From Symsagittifera roscoffensis (lineage: Eukaryota > Xenacoelomorpha > Acoela > Convolutidae): 64,000 nucleotides of DNA. Under the pieces are notes generated by a model. It searched no databases, had not been told where the DNA came from, and saw only the letters and a list, made by a program, of their open reading frames with translations. A program made the position numbers and the translations under genes. Below are positions 53,617 to 64,000 of this stretch, in pieces (position 1 is the stretch's first letter; each line of letters opens with the position of its first letter). The stretch is taken from NCBI RefSeq assembly GCF_963678635.1, contig NC_087071.1:4293624-4357623 (forward strand), read 5' to 3'.

Positions 53617-56600
53617 TTACCTGGCGAAGTTGGATATCTCCAACAAGAGGACCTCGTCTAATACGATGAGGATGTCGGCCAACTCGTAAAAGCCTCTCAA
53701 CGCATGGGAGACATCCGCCCATGCCGCCGCGAGTTCTGATCTGCGCAGTCTCAATTTCGTCGTTTCCAATTCTCGGTTGGGAGCTGCCATCAGGACACGC
53801 CACCCATTCCCCTCTGCGATCAAGATCAAGACCGCGTACACAAATGGCAGAGCAAGCGGCATGTTCGAGTACCCGGGGGACGTTGTGAACGCCACTTTTG
53901 TCTTGGAGCCGAATCTTGAGGCGACATTCTCTTGTACTTCATTTATAGCCGCGAATAAAGTCTGGATGGCCTCCCAGATCCTCTTTGGTGTAGGCTCACC
54001 ACCCTTGAGCTGCTCAAGAAATCCCGTTGCTTGCAGATGATCGTTCATCCCTGCAAACAGTAGTAACTCAGGTTCGCAGGGCATTTCTGACTTCATTGCC
54101 ACCACCAGGGTCAACATCTGGTTTAGCTCCGCTCCCGGCAAGGCATATATCAGAGTTTCTGGCCAAAACAACTTGGGAGACGTTCCTTCAAATTCTGATC
54201 CTGCCACGATAACCACCCTTGCTGCAGCTGGGTCTGCCCTGTCGTAAACTGCCAAGGTTTTGGCCAGCTGCGTCTGCCCGCAGGGTTTCCCGTATCGGGG
54301 GTCATTGGCTAATCTTGTGCCTTCATATGCGGCGTCTGGTAACTCCATTTCTCTCGGGTCCATCAGTTTGTCTACCACTCTCAACTGTGCTGGAGTGGCC
54401 ACTCTAATTCTGGCAATGCTGGTTCGGTGTTTGGGAGGCTCCTCCACCAGTCCCGGGCTCCCCAATGACTTGAGAGGTCTGTAATTAATCGGTCCCATCA
54501 CCGATTTTATGGGAATTCCAGTCAGATCCGCCGTCTCCATCAACTTCGCTCTCGAGAAATGTGTTTCATGAGCCTTCAACCAGTCCACGCACTGGTGTCT
54601 CCCCAAGTCTTCGTGTGATACCTGCTCAAGACCCAAAGTTCTCGCTAGCTCCAGCCTAAATTCCAGATCCTCCAGATCCAGTTCCTTGACCTTCTCCTCA
54701 TATTTCGACCTGCTGGTCTCCAGTGGCTTTCCTGACCTCTTCTTCTCCGCAATCACCACTGAGGATATTATCGACCCCTGAGGAGTTGCTGATGTCGCTT
54801 CATCAGCTTCCATGGGCGCGGTGCTCGGTAACTTGGTCCGGCTGTTCCTCGAACTGTCTCTAGAATCGGCTCTCTCGCCTAAGCGACTGGACAAAGACCT
54901 CGAGTTGAAGAAGGGTGGGTTTGGAGGTGGTCCGAACGTGACCTGTGCCGTCTCCAGCAACTCTGCCTCCAGCGCACATATGTGTCTTTGGAAGACGTTG
55001 TTCAACCACTCCACCCCTCTGGGCCTATCAAAGTGAATGCCATCCGCAGATGCATCGTCAGGGAAAGAGGATAGCTCAATTTGCTCAGCCACGTCCAGTA
55101 GCCGAAGGGGAAGGACACTCCTTTGATGTATCTTCCTGATTGTTTCGTTGAGACTTCGCACTTTTGTGTTCATCTCCACTGCATGTTGATCCGCTCCCAT
55201 GTTGTAGGGAACGGTACATACCGTGAGAATGGCCGGATCCATTTGGATCCGTATTTCCTCGAGAATGCAGCTCATCTTGTCGTGTAGCCTTGTCACCTTC
55301 CTTGCTTCCCCCCTGGACACGTCGTTCGTCCCGACCATCAGGGTGACCGTGTATGCACTTACCATCCCTAACATCTCAAGTGTCGCTAACATCTGCGGCG
55401 TTGCGGCTCCGGCGAAGCTCAAGATTCCCAATTGCCAATGGGACTGGATCCGGGTCAGCACCCGCAGCAAGCTGTCCCCAATGATCAAGTGAACCACGCC
55501 TTCAGGCACTCGCGGATGCGTGAAGTACTCCACCCAAGTCGCGTCGTGGAAGCAATCTCTCCTCTCCCTCTGCGCCGCGTTCCAGTCTATCCGATTGTGC
55601 TTGCGATATATCCCTTCCGTATTCTTCTTGTAGCTCGAGATCACCACACTCCTGACAGGTTGCTCCCCCCACGTCGAGGGTAAGTCCGCTCTTGCCGGAC
55701 TCTCGCGACTCCTCAGCTGTAGCCGCTCGTGCAACTCTTTCAATCGTGACCAGCTGCCACTCACCTGACTACTACCCGGGGTCGAACTCGGTGTATATCC
55801 AGGCAACGCGACGTCCAACAATGGTCGTATTACTTGAGTCTCCAAACCACGCAGGGAGGACGCTGATTCGGGCGGTATCCATACCTCCAGCCCTTCGTTC
55901 ATATATTCCTGAGCCGCACGATCGAGGTTGAATCGTCCCTTCGACCTAGGAGCTTCATCTACTTCCATGCGTGACTCTGGCCTTGAGCCAGTCACTACCC
56001 GTTCTTTGGGCCTAGCCCCTTTCTGCATATCGAGCTCGCGTTGTTGTCGCTGTATCCTCTCAAGTTTTGCCTGATCTCTCTCGAGAGCCTGCTTCAGCTG
56101 CTCACAATTCGCGGCATTCTCCCGCACCCTTTCTGCCTGTAGCTGTTCAGCTCTCATCATGTCCAGTTCTCTCCGCGCTTGATCCCTCTGAAGCACGGCT
56201 TGATCCCTGTCGAGGTTCGCCTTGTTCCTTTCCCGCTGGGTCCTCTCGAGTTCTCTCTTCATGGCACTGACGTCCGGATAAACTTCCCCCGTCTGCTGTG
56301 CCCGTGTCATCGATAGTACTTTACTCGTACTCTGGCTCGTGGACCTGACTGATGGTCTGACCGGCAGTGGGAATTCCCCCGCGCCATACTCCGTATTGTT
56401 GTTCAGGCCAGGGTTCCTCGCCAAATCGAACCCCCTTATCGCCCCATCCACGTTCCAGGACAGCCATCTGGTTTGTTCTTGATTGGACACTCCATCAGTG
56501 GTGTAGCCTACCATCAAAACCGCTTCCGTCGCAGACTCCCGACACTCGCCCTGTTCCTCCAATTGGAGGATGGCATTCAGCATCACTGCCATTCTCTCGT

Positions 56601-56736
56601 CCACTTGAGTATAATCCAGGTCCCTCAGCCGCCTGTACAATCCGTCAAGTGTGGGCTTTTTCAGAGCCGATGGCATGGACTTCCAGAATCGATCTGTCAT
56701 CTCTGTGATCTCAATTGAGTCCTTGAGTATTAGCAA
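53617..56736 (-). CDS. Element 2 ORF2, 5' part: SGNH hydrolase plus second SGNH-like domain
   Basis: The first ATG that matches the element 1 start is at about 56700 (MTDRFWK); the frame is open a little further upstream. After a helical N-terminus and a coiled coil very rich in Arg, Gln and Glu comes the SGNH domain: IIGDSLLRVL, SFAGAA, VGTNDVSRG and DGIHFD, so the Ser, Gly, Asn, Asp and His positions are all kept. The second domain has GSEFEGTS at the block I place and AGMNDH at the block III place, again without a clear catalytic His. The frame stops at 53617-53619 right after LEISNFAR, where element 1 continues. Conservation of the catalytic residues in two diverged elements argues for selection on the hydrolase. 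Confidence 0.78.
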   Translation of the reverse strand: MLILKDSIEITEMTDRFWKSMPSALKKPTLDGLYRRLRDLDYTQVDERMAVMLNAILQLEEQGECRESATEAVLMVGYTTDGVSNQEQTRWLSWNVDGAIRGFDLARNPGLNNNTEYGAGEFPLPVRPSVRSTSQSTSKVLSMTRAQQTGEVYPDVSAMKRELERTQRERNKANLDRDQAVLQRDQARRELDMMRAEQLQAERVRENAANCEQLKQALERDQAKLERIQRQQRELDMQKGARPKERVVTGSRPESRMEVDEAPRSKGRFNLDRAAQEYMNEGLEVWIPPESASSLRGLETQVIRPLLDVALPGYTPSSTPGSSQVSGSWSRLKELHERLQLRSRESPARADLPSTWGEQPVRSVVISSYKKNTEGIYRKHNRIDWNAAQRERRDCFHDATWVEYFTHPRVPEGVVHLIIGDSLLRVLTRIQSHWQLGILSFAGAATPQMLATLEMLGMVSAYTVTLMVGTNDVSRGEARKVTRLHDKMSCILEEIRIQMDPAILTVCTVPYNMGADQHAVEMNTKVRSLNETIRKIHQRSVLPLRLLDVAEQIELSSFPDDASADGIHFDRPRGVEWLNNVFQRHICALEAELLETAQVTFGPPPNPPFFNSRSLSSRLGERADSRDSSRNSRTKLPSTAPMEADEATSATPQGSIISSVVIAEKKRSGKPLETSRSKYEEKVKELDLEDLEFRLELARTLGLEQVSHEDLGRHQCVDWLKAHETHFSRAKLMETADLTGIPIKSVMGPINYRPLKSLGSPGLVEEPPKHRTSIARIRVATPAQLRVVDKLMDPREMELPDAAYEGTRLANDPRYGKPCGQTQLAKTLAVYDRADPAAARVVIVAGSEFEGTSPKLFWPETLIYALPGAELNQMLTLVVAMKSEMPCEPELLLFAGMNDHLQATGFLEQLKGGEPTPKRIWEAIQTLFAAINEVQENVASRFGSKTKVAFTTSPGYSNMPLALPFVYAVLILIAEGNGWRVLMAAPNRELETTKLRLRRSELAAAWADVSHALRGFYELADILIVLDEVLLLEISNFAR

Positions 56737-56806
56737 CTTGAGTTTTACCTGAGCAACTTGAGTTTTACCTGAGCAACTTGAGTTTTACCTGAGCAACTTG
56801 AGTTAT
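56732..56806 (-). repeat. 20-bp tandem repeat upstream of ORF2 (element 2)
   Basis: The unit gagcaacttgagttttacct is repeated almost four times on the + strand. Each unit, read on the minus strand, contains CTCAGGTAAAAC, which fits a splice donor. Element 1 lacks this repeat. Confidence 0.85.
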
Positions 56807-56877
56807 CTTTTTGAGATATCGTTTTCTTCCTTCAATTGAATATAGCTGAGTAGTCAATGTGAGTTCAACAAATCAAT

Positions 56878-57087
56878 CTGAAAATAACACCCAATTTTTT
56901 AGACCGACAAGCTATGTTCCTAACCAGAAAACCCCCTTACTTTTATGATTAAAAACGCTCTCCTTTTCGCCCTACTAAAATAGTTCAATTGAAATTTTCT
57001 AAAGACATGCAGATACATTTTATGTTTTAGCACCATCAATCATTTAAAATAATAATTGTCATGCCAATCACCAATAAGATCTCTTAC
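56878..57087 (-). other. Splice-site pair between pol and ORF2 (element 2)
   Basis: Minus-strand donor CAG|GTAAGA at 57087 and acceptor TTATTTTCAG ending at 56878 are 210 nt apart. They lie between the pol stop and ORF2, as does the pair in element 1, although the sequences are otherwise unrelated. Confidence 0.45.
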
Positions 57088-57157
57088 CTGTTTTGTACCC
57101 CAGTACCTAGCTCAAGACTCCTCCCTCACACCCGACTGGACCCCCCGTGTACCCGAC

Positions 57158-60100
57158 TCAGGCGATGCTCAAGTAGTACTTCTTATGAAGATACACCACT
57201 ATCTCAGTTTCTGCAAAGACTATATGTAGGATAGCGTACAATTCCCTTGGGCTCAGTTTGCCCCTGTTTGGGTCATACACCGGCATTGAGACCACTGTTA
57301 TCCCTCTTTCAATCATGAAGTCTCGTAGTCTTGTTAGTGCCAACATTACGTGTTCGGGATCAATTGTGTTCCTGTCATTGACCCTCGTCACTAGGAAGCA
57401 CAGGTATTTCCCCGGGACTTGTGCTACTGATGGTGGGAGCGCTGCCATCCCTCCCAGTCCTGGTCTCTGTCTGAACAGAAACTCTACGTTCTGGTATTCT
57501 CTCTTGAAGTCAGCTTCCAGTCTTGATTTGAAACTCATGTCTGCCGTGATGCAGATCGCGCTCGTTCTGTTTGACAGGATGAAGTCACTATCTGTTATCA
57601 TGATGTTTTCCGAGTACTGATTGGGTATTTCAAATTTCGTTTTGAAATTCCGGCCTATGTTAGGCTCTGGCTCTTGTTCTTCCAATTCCAATTCGCTTGT
57701 TTCTCTCACTTCCTTGAGCTTCTTTATCATCAAATTTTCGGTGTGGGTAAGTCCTACCCCCACTCCCCGGACAAAAATATTTATCGACGTCCCCGTCGAT
57801 GTTGTCGGGTCTGAATTGTCCGGTGGAATGTCCAGCGGCCTGTCTGTCGCCGTCCAGCCGAAGAGAGGGTCTTCTGACTTCTTGTGTTTTTCCGCTGACA
57901 CGTCGACTTGCTGGATACTCTGTCCTCCATGGCCTTCGTCTTTGACGCCGCGTATCCACTCTAGTATCCTCAAGTTCGTGTTCTCCCTCCTCTCTATCTC
58001 GCTCTGTTCGAGGTCCGTCTCCATTTCTGGTGTCGAGTAATCTTCCTGCGGATAGTGTCCACCATCATCAATGACCTGCCATTCCTCTTCGGCTTCTAGT
58101 TCGCCTGCACTCAGTAATTCCTCGCCCAATTTGTCTGGCTGTATCTTGTCAATCAAGAATTCATCCCCGTATCTGTTGTATCTCATACCCGTCCGTTTAC
58201 GATTGCCAGTTCTGGTTCCCGGTGATATTGGTCGATCTGGCTCCATCCACTTCGGCACCTCATCTTGCTCCGGGTCGTTCCAGTCTTCTTCTGCAAACGA
58301 TCCTGCTTCAGACTCCACCTCTATCTTTTCATTGTCGTCCAAGCTCAAGTTTTCATTGCCATCATTTTTCTCTCTGGTGCCCTTTTCATTCACTTCACAC
58401 GCTGGCTCTACCACCAGGTACTCGAGACCCTCCATGTCTTTCGGTAGGCACCAGTCCTCCGGGGACGGGACGTGAGGCTTCAGATTTTCGTAATGTGCTG
58501 CTCGCCCAGTACTCAAGCGGTAGAACCGTCCTTGTTGATGTACTTCCGTTATCATGAATGGTCCCCTCCACTTCTTGAGTAGTTTCTTTGTTCCCTTGGG
58601 CGGTATGACATTTTGGAAGACCCACACGTACTGGCCCACTTCATATGGTTTTGCTTGTAATATTTTTTCGTCATATTTCTTGCGTTGTCTCATTTGAGCT
58701 TGCGCCGTGTTCCTCCTGCATAGCTCGTTTAGCTCTTGTTGTCTTTTGATCGCTTCCTTCACATATGCCTGAGGCGACGTCCTCTTCCCCTCGTATTCTG
58801 GGTAGAAGAATGTTAGAGGCATCGCCCTCTCCCTGCACGTCAACATCATGAAAGGACTGATGCCCATCGTTGAGTGCTGTGTACTGTTGTAGGCTCCTAC
58901 TACCTGTGGCAGGTATTTGTCCCAGTCCGTCATGTATCTTGAGCAGTACACCCTTAACATGTTGACCAGTGTCCTATTCTGTCTCTCTACCAACCCATTG
59001 GTCTGTGGATGATAGGTCGTCGAGTGTGCTTGAGCAATGTGCGATCTCCTCATCAATTCTTTTGTTAAGTCCCCCACAAAAGCTTTGCCGTTGTCCGACT
59101 GGAAAGTCATTGGACAACCATACCGCGATATCCAATGCGTTATCAAATGCTCACATGTCTCCTCGGCCGAGGCTGTTTGGCACGGGACCGCTTCCGCCAA
59201 CTTTGTGAAGTGATCTATTATAACCAGTATCTGGTTATATCCCGACTCCGTCATGCAGATTTTTTGATGGTCTATCTGCACCACTTCATTGAACTCTGAG
59301 CTCTCAACGGACTTGAGGGGAAACTTCATCTTCCTTGGGTCTTTTACCTGGAGACATGCCAGGCAGGCATTCACCCATCTCTCGCAAGCTTTTCTCATTC
59401 CTGGCCAATCAAACATGTGAAGTATCCTTTGTTGTACTTTGTCTATCCCCTGGTGGCTCATCTGGTCGTGTGATCTGAAAAGCACCTCCGTTTGGTTTAA
59501 TTGTGGTAGTATGATGAGGTTGTGTTTGTGTAATATCTTTTCCTCATCTCTCCTCTTGCACGCTACCACCCCATCAGCTGTGTGGTAAAGTAAGTCTTTC
59601 TTTTCTTTATAGAACTGGCTCAAGATCTTGTAGCTGTCTTCCTCAAGTTCCCCCTTCTCCTTGACCCCCGACTGGATCCATTTGGAGAGGTTACTTGTCA
59701 TTTTGTCAATCTTCTGGGCTCTTATTAGGTCTGACAGCCTATATCTCGCCTTGACATGCTCCTTTAGCGCCATGATCTGTCCATTCAACTCACCAGGGCT
59801 GTGGATGTCATCACTCAGTTTCACGCATATCATCCTTTTCACGATTTTCATGTCGTCTTCTGGTACCAGATTCGTTCTGACGTTTGAGTTGCACGATAGT
59901 TCCCTGAATGGCTTTCTTGAAACCGCTATTCTCTCAAGTTCTTCACCACCTCTTATCTCTTGTATGTCCAGATTGTACGTTCCTGAAGATGGGTCAGTTT
60001 GTAACTCCCTGTCGGTGTGCCTTGTCTTCTCTTCCGCTAATATCATGCACAGACTGTCTTGGCCTTCGCTGCTCTCATCCGAGTCTTCATCCCATTCTTC

Positions 60101-60502
60101 ACGCTCCCCGGATAATTTTCCTTTTCCGGGTTCCTCTTCTTCTGTGAACCTGGACCACTCCCCGGACTCTTGATATAGTCCCAGGTGTTCAGTTCCTTCT
60201 TTGAATGTCACTTTCTTTTTCCTGACTTTTGTCTGCTCCAGAATATTTTCGGGGATTTTGTCAACTAGTGATCGCACGACATCTTTGCTATCAGTGACGC
60301 TTCCTTTTGAGGAGTCAGTATTGTTCGCTGTTTCTTTTCTCCGAAGTATAGTTAGTTCCGGTCCCTCCTGACCCTTCTCTTGGATGACGGGCTTATCATC
60401 TGATAGTTTCTCGAGCAACCTCATTAAGTCATCATCTATCTGTGCAGCTCCCGCTTCTACCTGGTTAAGATCATAGCCTTTTGCCTTAAGTGTTTCCCTC
60501 AC
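57158..60502 (-). pseudogene. pol: Element 2 Pol, 3' part: linker, integrase, macro-like domain
   Basis: This 1114-residue frame starts after a 1-nt frameshift in an A-run near 60555-60560, relative to the RT/RNase H frame. It has two LSGE words in an acidic linker, the HHCC finger (RSHDQMSHQG and CLAC), and an integrase core with QIDH, QSDNG and GLVERQNR. The GPF module (KWRGPF) follows. The C-terminal 150 residues (57613-57161) form the same macro-like domain as in element 1 with ITADMSFK, DFKREYQNVEFL, YLCFLVTR, ALTRLRDF, SMPVYDPNRGKL and VYLHKKYYL. Because the altered loops are identical in the two elements, they are ancestral and not decay in one copy. Confidence 0.85.
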
Positions 60503-60525
60503 AATCTTCGACTTGAGTATTACCT

Positions 60526-61861
60526 CTATCGGATACTTCTGTTCTTCTTCAAGATGGTTTTTTCAAGAGGCTCTTTTGGTAATTCGGGATGATCTTCAAT
60601 CGGTTTGCCTGATTTGTCCAGCCATCTTGTGAGTGGAAGACTGTCGTACGTTTCCTTGTCCATGAAGGAGAAGCCCTCTTTGATTTCAGGTCTGTCTTTC
60701 TCTCTTTGTTCTTGTCTCTCGTAGAATTCCGTCTTCTTACTCAAGCTGTCGGCGTTTTGATGTTTATCCCGTGTTCTGTGCTCAATTATCATGTTGTATC
60801 CGTCCAAGCGAACTATCCACCTCCCAATGTAACTTTGGTCCATTGAGTACGTTTTCAGCCAGCTTAGTGCTCGGTTGTCGACTCGCAGCTTGAAGGGCTC
60901 ACTGCCTAGGTATGCCCTGTTTTTCTCGACAAAGGTGACCACTGCAAACATCTCTGCTTTCGGTGCTCCGTACTTCATTTCTGTGTCACTTAGGACTTTG
61001 CTCCCGTACGCTATTGGTCTCAAGACTGTCTTCCCATTCCATTCTTGTTCCTGATGGAGAATTCCTGAAATCGCAACTACCGATGCATCCGTGTCCAGCA
61101 CGTACATCCCCTTCTCAGTCGGCATACCTAGTACTGGTGCCTCGCATAGCTCTTTCTTTATCCTCTTGAATGACTCTTCTGCTGCGTTGTTCCATGTGAA
61201 CTTTTTGCCCTTGTGCCTCATCAATTGTTGCATCGGGTACACCTTGTCCCCGTAGCCTTTGTTGAACTCTCTGTAGTAGTTAGCGAAGCCCAGGAAGCTC
61301 ATCAACTGGTGTTCCGTCTTCGGTGACTTCCAGGTTAGGACTGCTTCCACGGCGTCTGGATCAGGTCTGATGCCGTGCTTGTCTACCATCCTGCCCAAGT
61401 ATTTTATTGAGTCCTTGAGTATCTCGCACTTTGATGGTTTACACTTTAGCCCCGATCTTTTCATGCACGCGAACACCTCGTCAAGTCTCTCAATGTGGTC
61501 TTCTAGTGTTGGCGTTGCTATTACCACGTCATCCACGTAGCACATTACCAGATTGCCATACTTCTTTGTCACGCCTATCAGCGCGTGTGCCATCAATCGC
61601 TGAAACGTGGCTGTGGCATTGCAAAGTCCAAACGGCATCCGTTTCCACTGAAACAGACCCAACTCGCAGGCAAACCCTGTCTTGTCCCTGTCCTGCTTCC
61701 GTAGTGGTACCTGCCAAAAGGCCGAGCCTAAATCAAGAGTCGTAAAAAATTTCGCATCACCTAACTTCGAGAGGCTCTCATCAATCCTAGGTATGGGATA
61801 GGCATCCTTCACCGTGACGGAGTTCAGGTATCGAAAGTCACAACAAAACCTCAACTGGTCG
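60526..61861 (-). pseudogene. pol: Element 2 Pol, middle part: reverse transcriptase and RNase H
   Basis: This is the RT frame after the in-frame TAA at 61862-61864. It has RFCCDFRYLN, TLDLGSAFWQVPL, MPFGLCNATATF, YVDD, LGRMVD, then RNase H DTDAS, KAEMFA, VDNRAL and NADSLSKK. The Tyr codon after LRPIA shows what the TAG of element 1 replaced. The frame ends at 60526 by a frameshift in an A-run; the downstream frame (60502) continues the protein. Confidence 0.85.
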
Positions 61862-62304
61862 CCTTACTTTTTGGCCATCACTACTCCACACGCCCACGGT
61901 GACTTGGATGGTTCTATCAAGTCATACTCTAGTAACGTTTCGATCTCTTTTCTACACGCCTCCAATTTGTGCGGGGTCATGCGCCTCGCCCCCTCCCTGT
62001 GCGGTACCGCGTTCTCCTCAAGTTCTATTTCATGCTCAACGAAATTACAACACCCGATATCCGCTTTGTGCTTCGAAAAAACTTCTTCGTTCCGCTCTAG
62101 TACGTCCTTAATGGCTTCGAGCTGTTCGTCCGTCAGTTTGCCCCTCAAGTGTTCAATCTCCGGGAGAACAGGTTTATCAATTTGCATTTCATCTAGTGTG
62201 GGCCGCTCTGGAAAGTTCGAAGAGCTCGACAGTCCATCGTCCGTCTCTGACTTAAGTGATTTAACAAGACCTGATGAATATTTTATTTCTTGTAATCGTC
62301 TCAA
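61862..62304 (-). pseudogene. pol: Element 2 Pol, spacer between protease and RT
   Basis: About 146 residues linking protease and RT. It includes SETDDGLSS, SNFPERP, FSKHKADIGCC and the RT entry motif PSKSPWACGVVMAKK. It is shifted by one nucleotide from the protease frame (near 62350-62360, where element 1 is continuous) and ends in a TAA at 61862-61864 in place of a Lys codon. Confidence 0.8.
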
Positions 62305-64000
62305 GATACAAATTTTGTCCCTATGATCGGGACAATCAACGACTTCATCTGTTTTGAGTTTTCAGTCATCTCATATCGGGTTTTAACAGGTAAAGCATAT
62401 CCCAGTTTTCTCCCTCTCTGTATCGTGATCGGTATATCAAGGGTATTCAACAAGACACTGACGCAGAGGCCGCTCTTCGTTATCGAGAAGGATCTTCCTA
62501 AAACAGCAGCACTTTGACTATTAGGATTCGGAACTATACACACTTGCTTTTTGTCACTTAATTCATTGTTATTTTTCATCCGCAAGCCTACGATTGCCGC
62601 TTCATTCGCCTTTAGCCTCACCCTCCTTTTCAAGAACACCGGTGCTTTGCTTTCATTTGCCATTATTAAATTTACCGGTTTGATTGCGTACCTCCTATCC
62701 GGATTCCGTATCCTGAACATTGCGTTGTTTAGATCAATCGCTACATCAAAGTTCCTGATGAAGTCTCTGCCTAAAATAAATTGGTCAGACTCATCTAGGT
62801 TTTCTACTACAAGAAAACTCATCCACAGGTTACGTTCCCCCAGATTGAGCGCTATTATCGGCGTTCTGCCCAACACGCGCAGGGCCCCTTTGTTCGCAGC
62901 CGATAACCGTATTCTCGAATCTATCAAGTCATCTTTGTTGAAGCCCATTCGTTCCCAAGTTTCGATTGGTATGACACTCAAGACCGCTCCCGTATCAATT
63001 AACCCACGTAACTGAGTCTTCTTGCCACTTATGTCTAGCACGTGCCCTGTCACATCTGCCTCTGTTCCGATGTGCATCGCATCTTCTTCAAGCATGGCGC
63101 AGTGTCCAATCGATCTCACCTTTAACTCTTCCTTCCCTACGTAGATTTGCCCAATTAGGTCTTCATCACATGTTATCATTGTTTTGGTATAGATGTTGAT
63201 TCCATCTATATTTAACATCACCTCATGTGGACCATAAGCTTCTGTGTATCTGTTATCAACACGTACCGACTTGCTACCCCCTCGCGTGAGTAGTGCTCTC
63301 AATGCTCTAGAAGTCGATTGTGGGCTTATTAAACTCAAGTAATCTGCGTACACATCAATGTGCATTATTGTCTGGTCGCTCGGTTCGCTCAAGTTTCTGG
63401 TTACCTCGTGGCCGCCCACTGTGATTATCGACATTATTCTAGCCCCGATTTTTGATATGCCGAATGGTTTTCCTGTCACCATCTTTACAGTGTTACAATT
63501 TCCAGTCTTTGTCGAGCCCGATACAGCCTCTGGTGCTGGCTTCGATCCAGTCAATGCTTCGTTGAAATTCTGCTTTTCGATCTCCTGCTTTAGTCGTTGT
63601 TCTATTTCTTTCGCTGCCAGATCCTGCTTCACTTTGTTGATGGCCTCCGCTGCCGCTTTCTCGTAATCTATTTCTGGGGCTTTCTTCGCCGTGGCCTCTG
63701 CTGCACTACCACATTGTGTTACAGTTTTCATTGATTTCGTTGGTAGCTCTACATTTGGTCCCTCAAGTTTCTTCGTCTCAAATTCACCTTGTCTGTTTCT
63801 CTGGTTCTGCACCACTGCTAGCGCCAACTTGTGTTTCGGATGACTCTGATTCTTGACCGCTTCCCAAAACAACGGACAGTCCATCCTGAAGTGCCCTTCT
63901 TGGTTGCAGAAGAAGCATCTTGCTCCTATTTTGGTGATCAAGCCGCTATAGAACTCGTGTTCTTCCATCTGACTCATATCTTCCTCATCAGGTGCATATC
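62301..64000 (-). CDS. gag-pol: Element 2 Gag-Pol, partial: second zinc knuckle and protease
   Basis: The frame is open to the right window edge, so the first ATG seen (63977) is probably internal. It begins near the second zinc knuckle (CFFCNQEGHFRMDC, CX2CX4HX4C). A charged coiled region follows. The aspartic protease has LIDTGAVLSV and, later, ILGRDFIRNFDV. It ends at 62301, where a 1-nt frameshift separates it from the RT part. The gag core, first knuckle, leader and 5' LTR are outside the window. Confidence 0.8.
   Translation of the reverse strand, partial: YAPDEEDMSQMEEHEFYSGLITKIGARCFFCNQEGHFRMDCPLFWEAVKNQSHPKHKLALAVVQNQRNRQGEFETKKLEGPNVELPTKSMKTVTQCGSAAEATAKKAPEIDYEKAAAEAINKVKQDLAAKEIEQRLKQEIEKQNFNEALTGSKPAPEAVSGSTKTGNCNTVKMVTGKPFGISKIGARIMSIITVGGHEVTRNLSEPSDQTIMHIDVYADYLSLISPQSTSRALRALLTRGGSKSVRVDNRYTEAYGPHEVMLNIDGINIYTKTMITCDEDLIGQIYVGKEELKVRSIGHCAMLEEDAMHIGTEADVTGHVLDISGKKTQLRGLIDTGAVLSVIPIETWERMGFNKDDLIDSRIRLSAANKGALRVLGRTPIIALNLGERNLWMSFLVVENLDESDQFILGRDFIRNFDVAIDLNNAMFRIRNPDRRYAIKPVNLIMANESKAPVFLKRRVRLKANEAAIVGLRMKNNNELSDKKQVCIVPNPNSQSAAVLGRSFSITKSGLCVSVLLNTLDIPITIQRGRKLGYALPVKTRYEMTENSKQMKSLIVPIIGTKFVS

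Larger units (their letters stand above)
46132..64000 (-). mobile_element. Element 2: related giant LTR retrotransposon, 5' part outside the window
   Basis: It has the same orientation and gene order as element 1: Gag-Pol (beyond 64000 to 57158), ORF2 (56736-51127), ORF3 (51084 to about 47645), purine tract, 3' LTR. At the protein level the RT, RNase H and integrase are highly similar to element 1, the rest only moderately, so the two are separate families or old relatives. This copy has two frameshifts and an ochre codon in pol, an ochre codon in ORF2, and a sequence gap in ORF3. By comparison with element 1 it should extend some 5-7 kb past the window. Confidence 0.85.

Noticed and set aside
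1-64000. CRISPR arrays, bacterial operons or phage genes
   Set aside because: There are no regularly spaced repeats with unique spacers and no Shine-Dalgarno-led gene clusters. The splice signals and retroelements indicate a eukaryote.

Overview
The window looks like a stretch of nematode nuclear genome, possibly Caenorhabditis-like. It is A+T-rich, has short GT..AG introns with TTTTCAG/TTTTAG acceptors, has no bacterial gene layout, and is mostly filled by retroelements. The species cannot be named from the sequence alone.

Left part (1-5992, + strand): the 3' portion of a virus-like or envelope-bearing element that enters from the left edge. Its reading frames are packed tightly: a hydrophobic C-terminal exon or small protein (97-285), a 379-codon frame with no ATG (291-1427), an 872-residue class III-type envelope glycoprotein resembling those of chuviruses (1415-4033), and a 601-residue unknown protein (4030-5835). 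The second and third frames overlap by 13 nt, the third and fourth by an ATGA. The coding strand is strikingly poor in G. Non-coding sequence follows to about 8 kb.

Middle part (8-21 kb): host-like DNA of low gene density. Exons can be assembled on the minus strand by splice phase. They give the last three exons of a helical unknown protein (8064-9319), a lone basic/helical exon (11102-11382), a complete six-exon gene for a 165-residue unknown protein (18646-20841), and a possible two-exon 39-residue secreted peptide (18217-18441). A 1443-bp unit is directly duplicated at 15285-18176 with a 6-bp spacer. A tRNA-derived SINE-like stretch lies near 14.2 kb.

Right part (21.3-64 kb): two related giant Ty3/gypsy-like LTR retrotransposons, head to tail on the minus strand. 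Element 1 (21314-45774, 24.5 kb) has two 921-bp LTRs that look identical. Its order is long leader, single-frame Gag-Pol (gag, two CCHC knuckles, protease, RT, RNase H, integrase with GPF motif), ORF2, ORF3. Element 2 (46132 to beyond 64000) is a diverged relative with the same order and a 1072-bp 3' LTR; its gag start and 5' LTR lie outside the window.

The unusual content is in these elements. The Pol C-terminus carries a macro-like domain of the TARG1/OARD1 type with altered ligand loops. ORF2 (about 1900 residues) has a full SGNH/GDSL hydrolase domain followed by a second, degenerate SGNH-like domain and a large unknown region. ORF3 (about 1100 residues) is an unknown Cys-containing protein. 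All three are kept in both diverged copies, which points to selection on them in the ancestor. Each copy here carries a few stops or frameshifts: element 1 has an amber in RNase H and two breaks in ORF3; element 2 has two frameshifts and an ochre in pol, an ochre in ORF2, and a 200-N gap in ORF3. So neither is intact as read. The leader, LTRs and coding regions also carry repeated TCCGGA motifs, palindromes, purine-tract-like blocks and paired splice signals between pol and ORF2.
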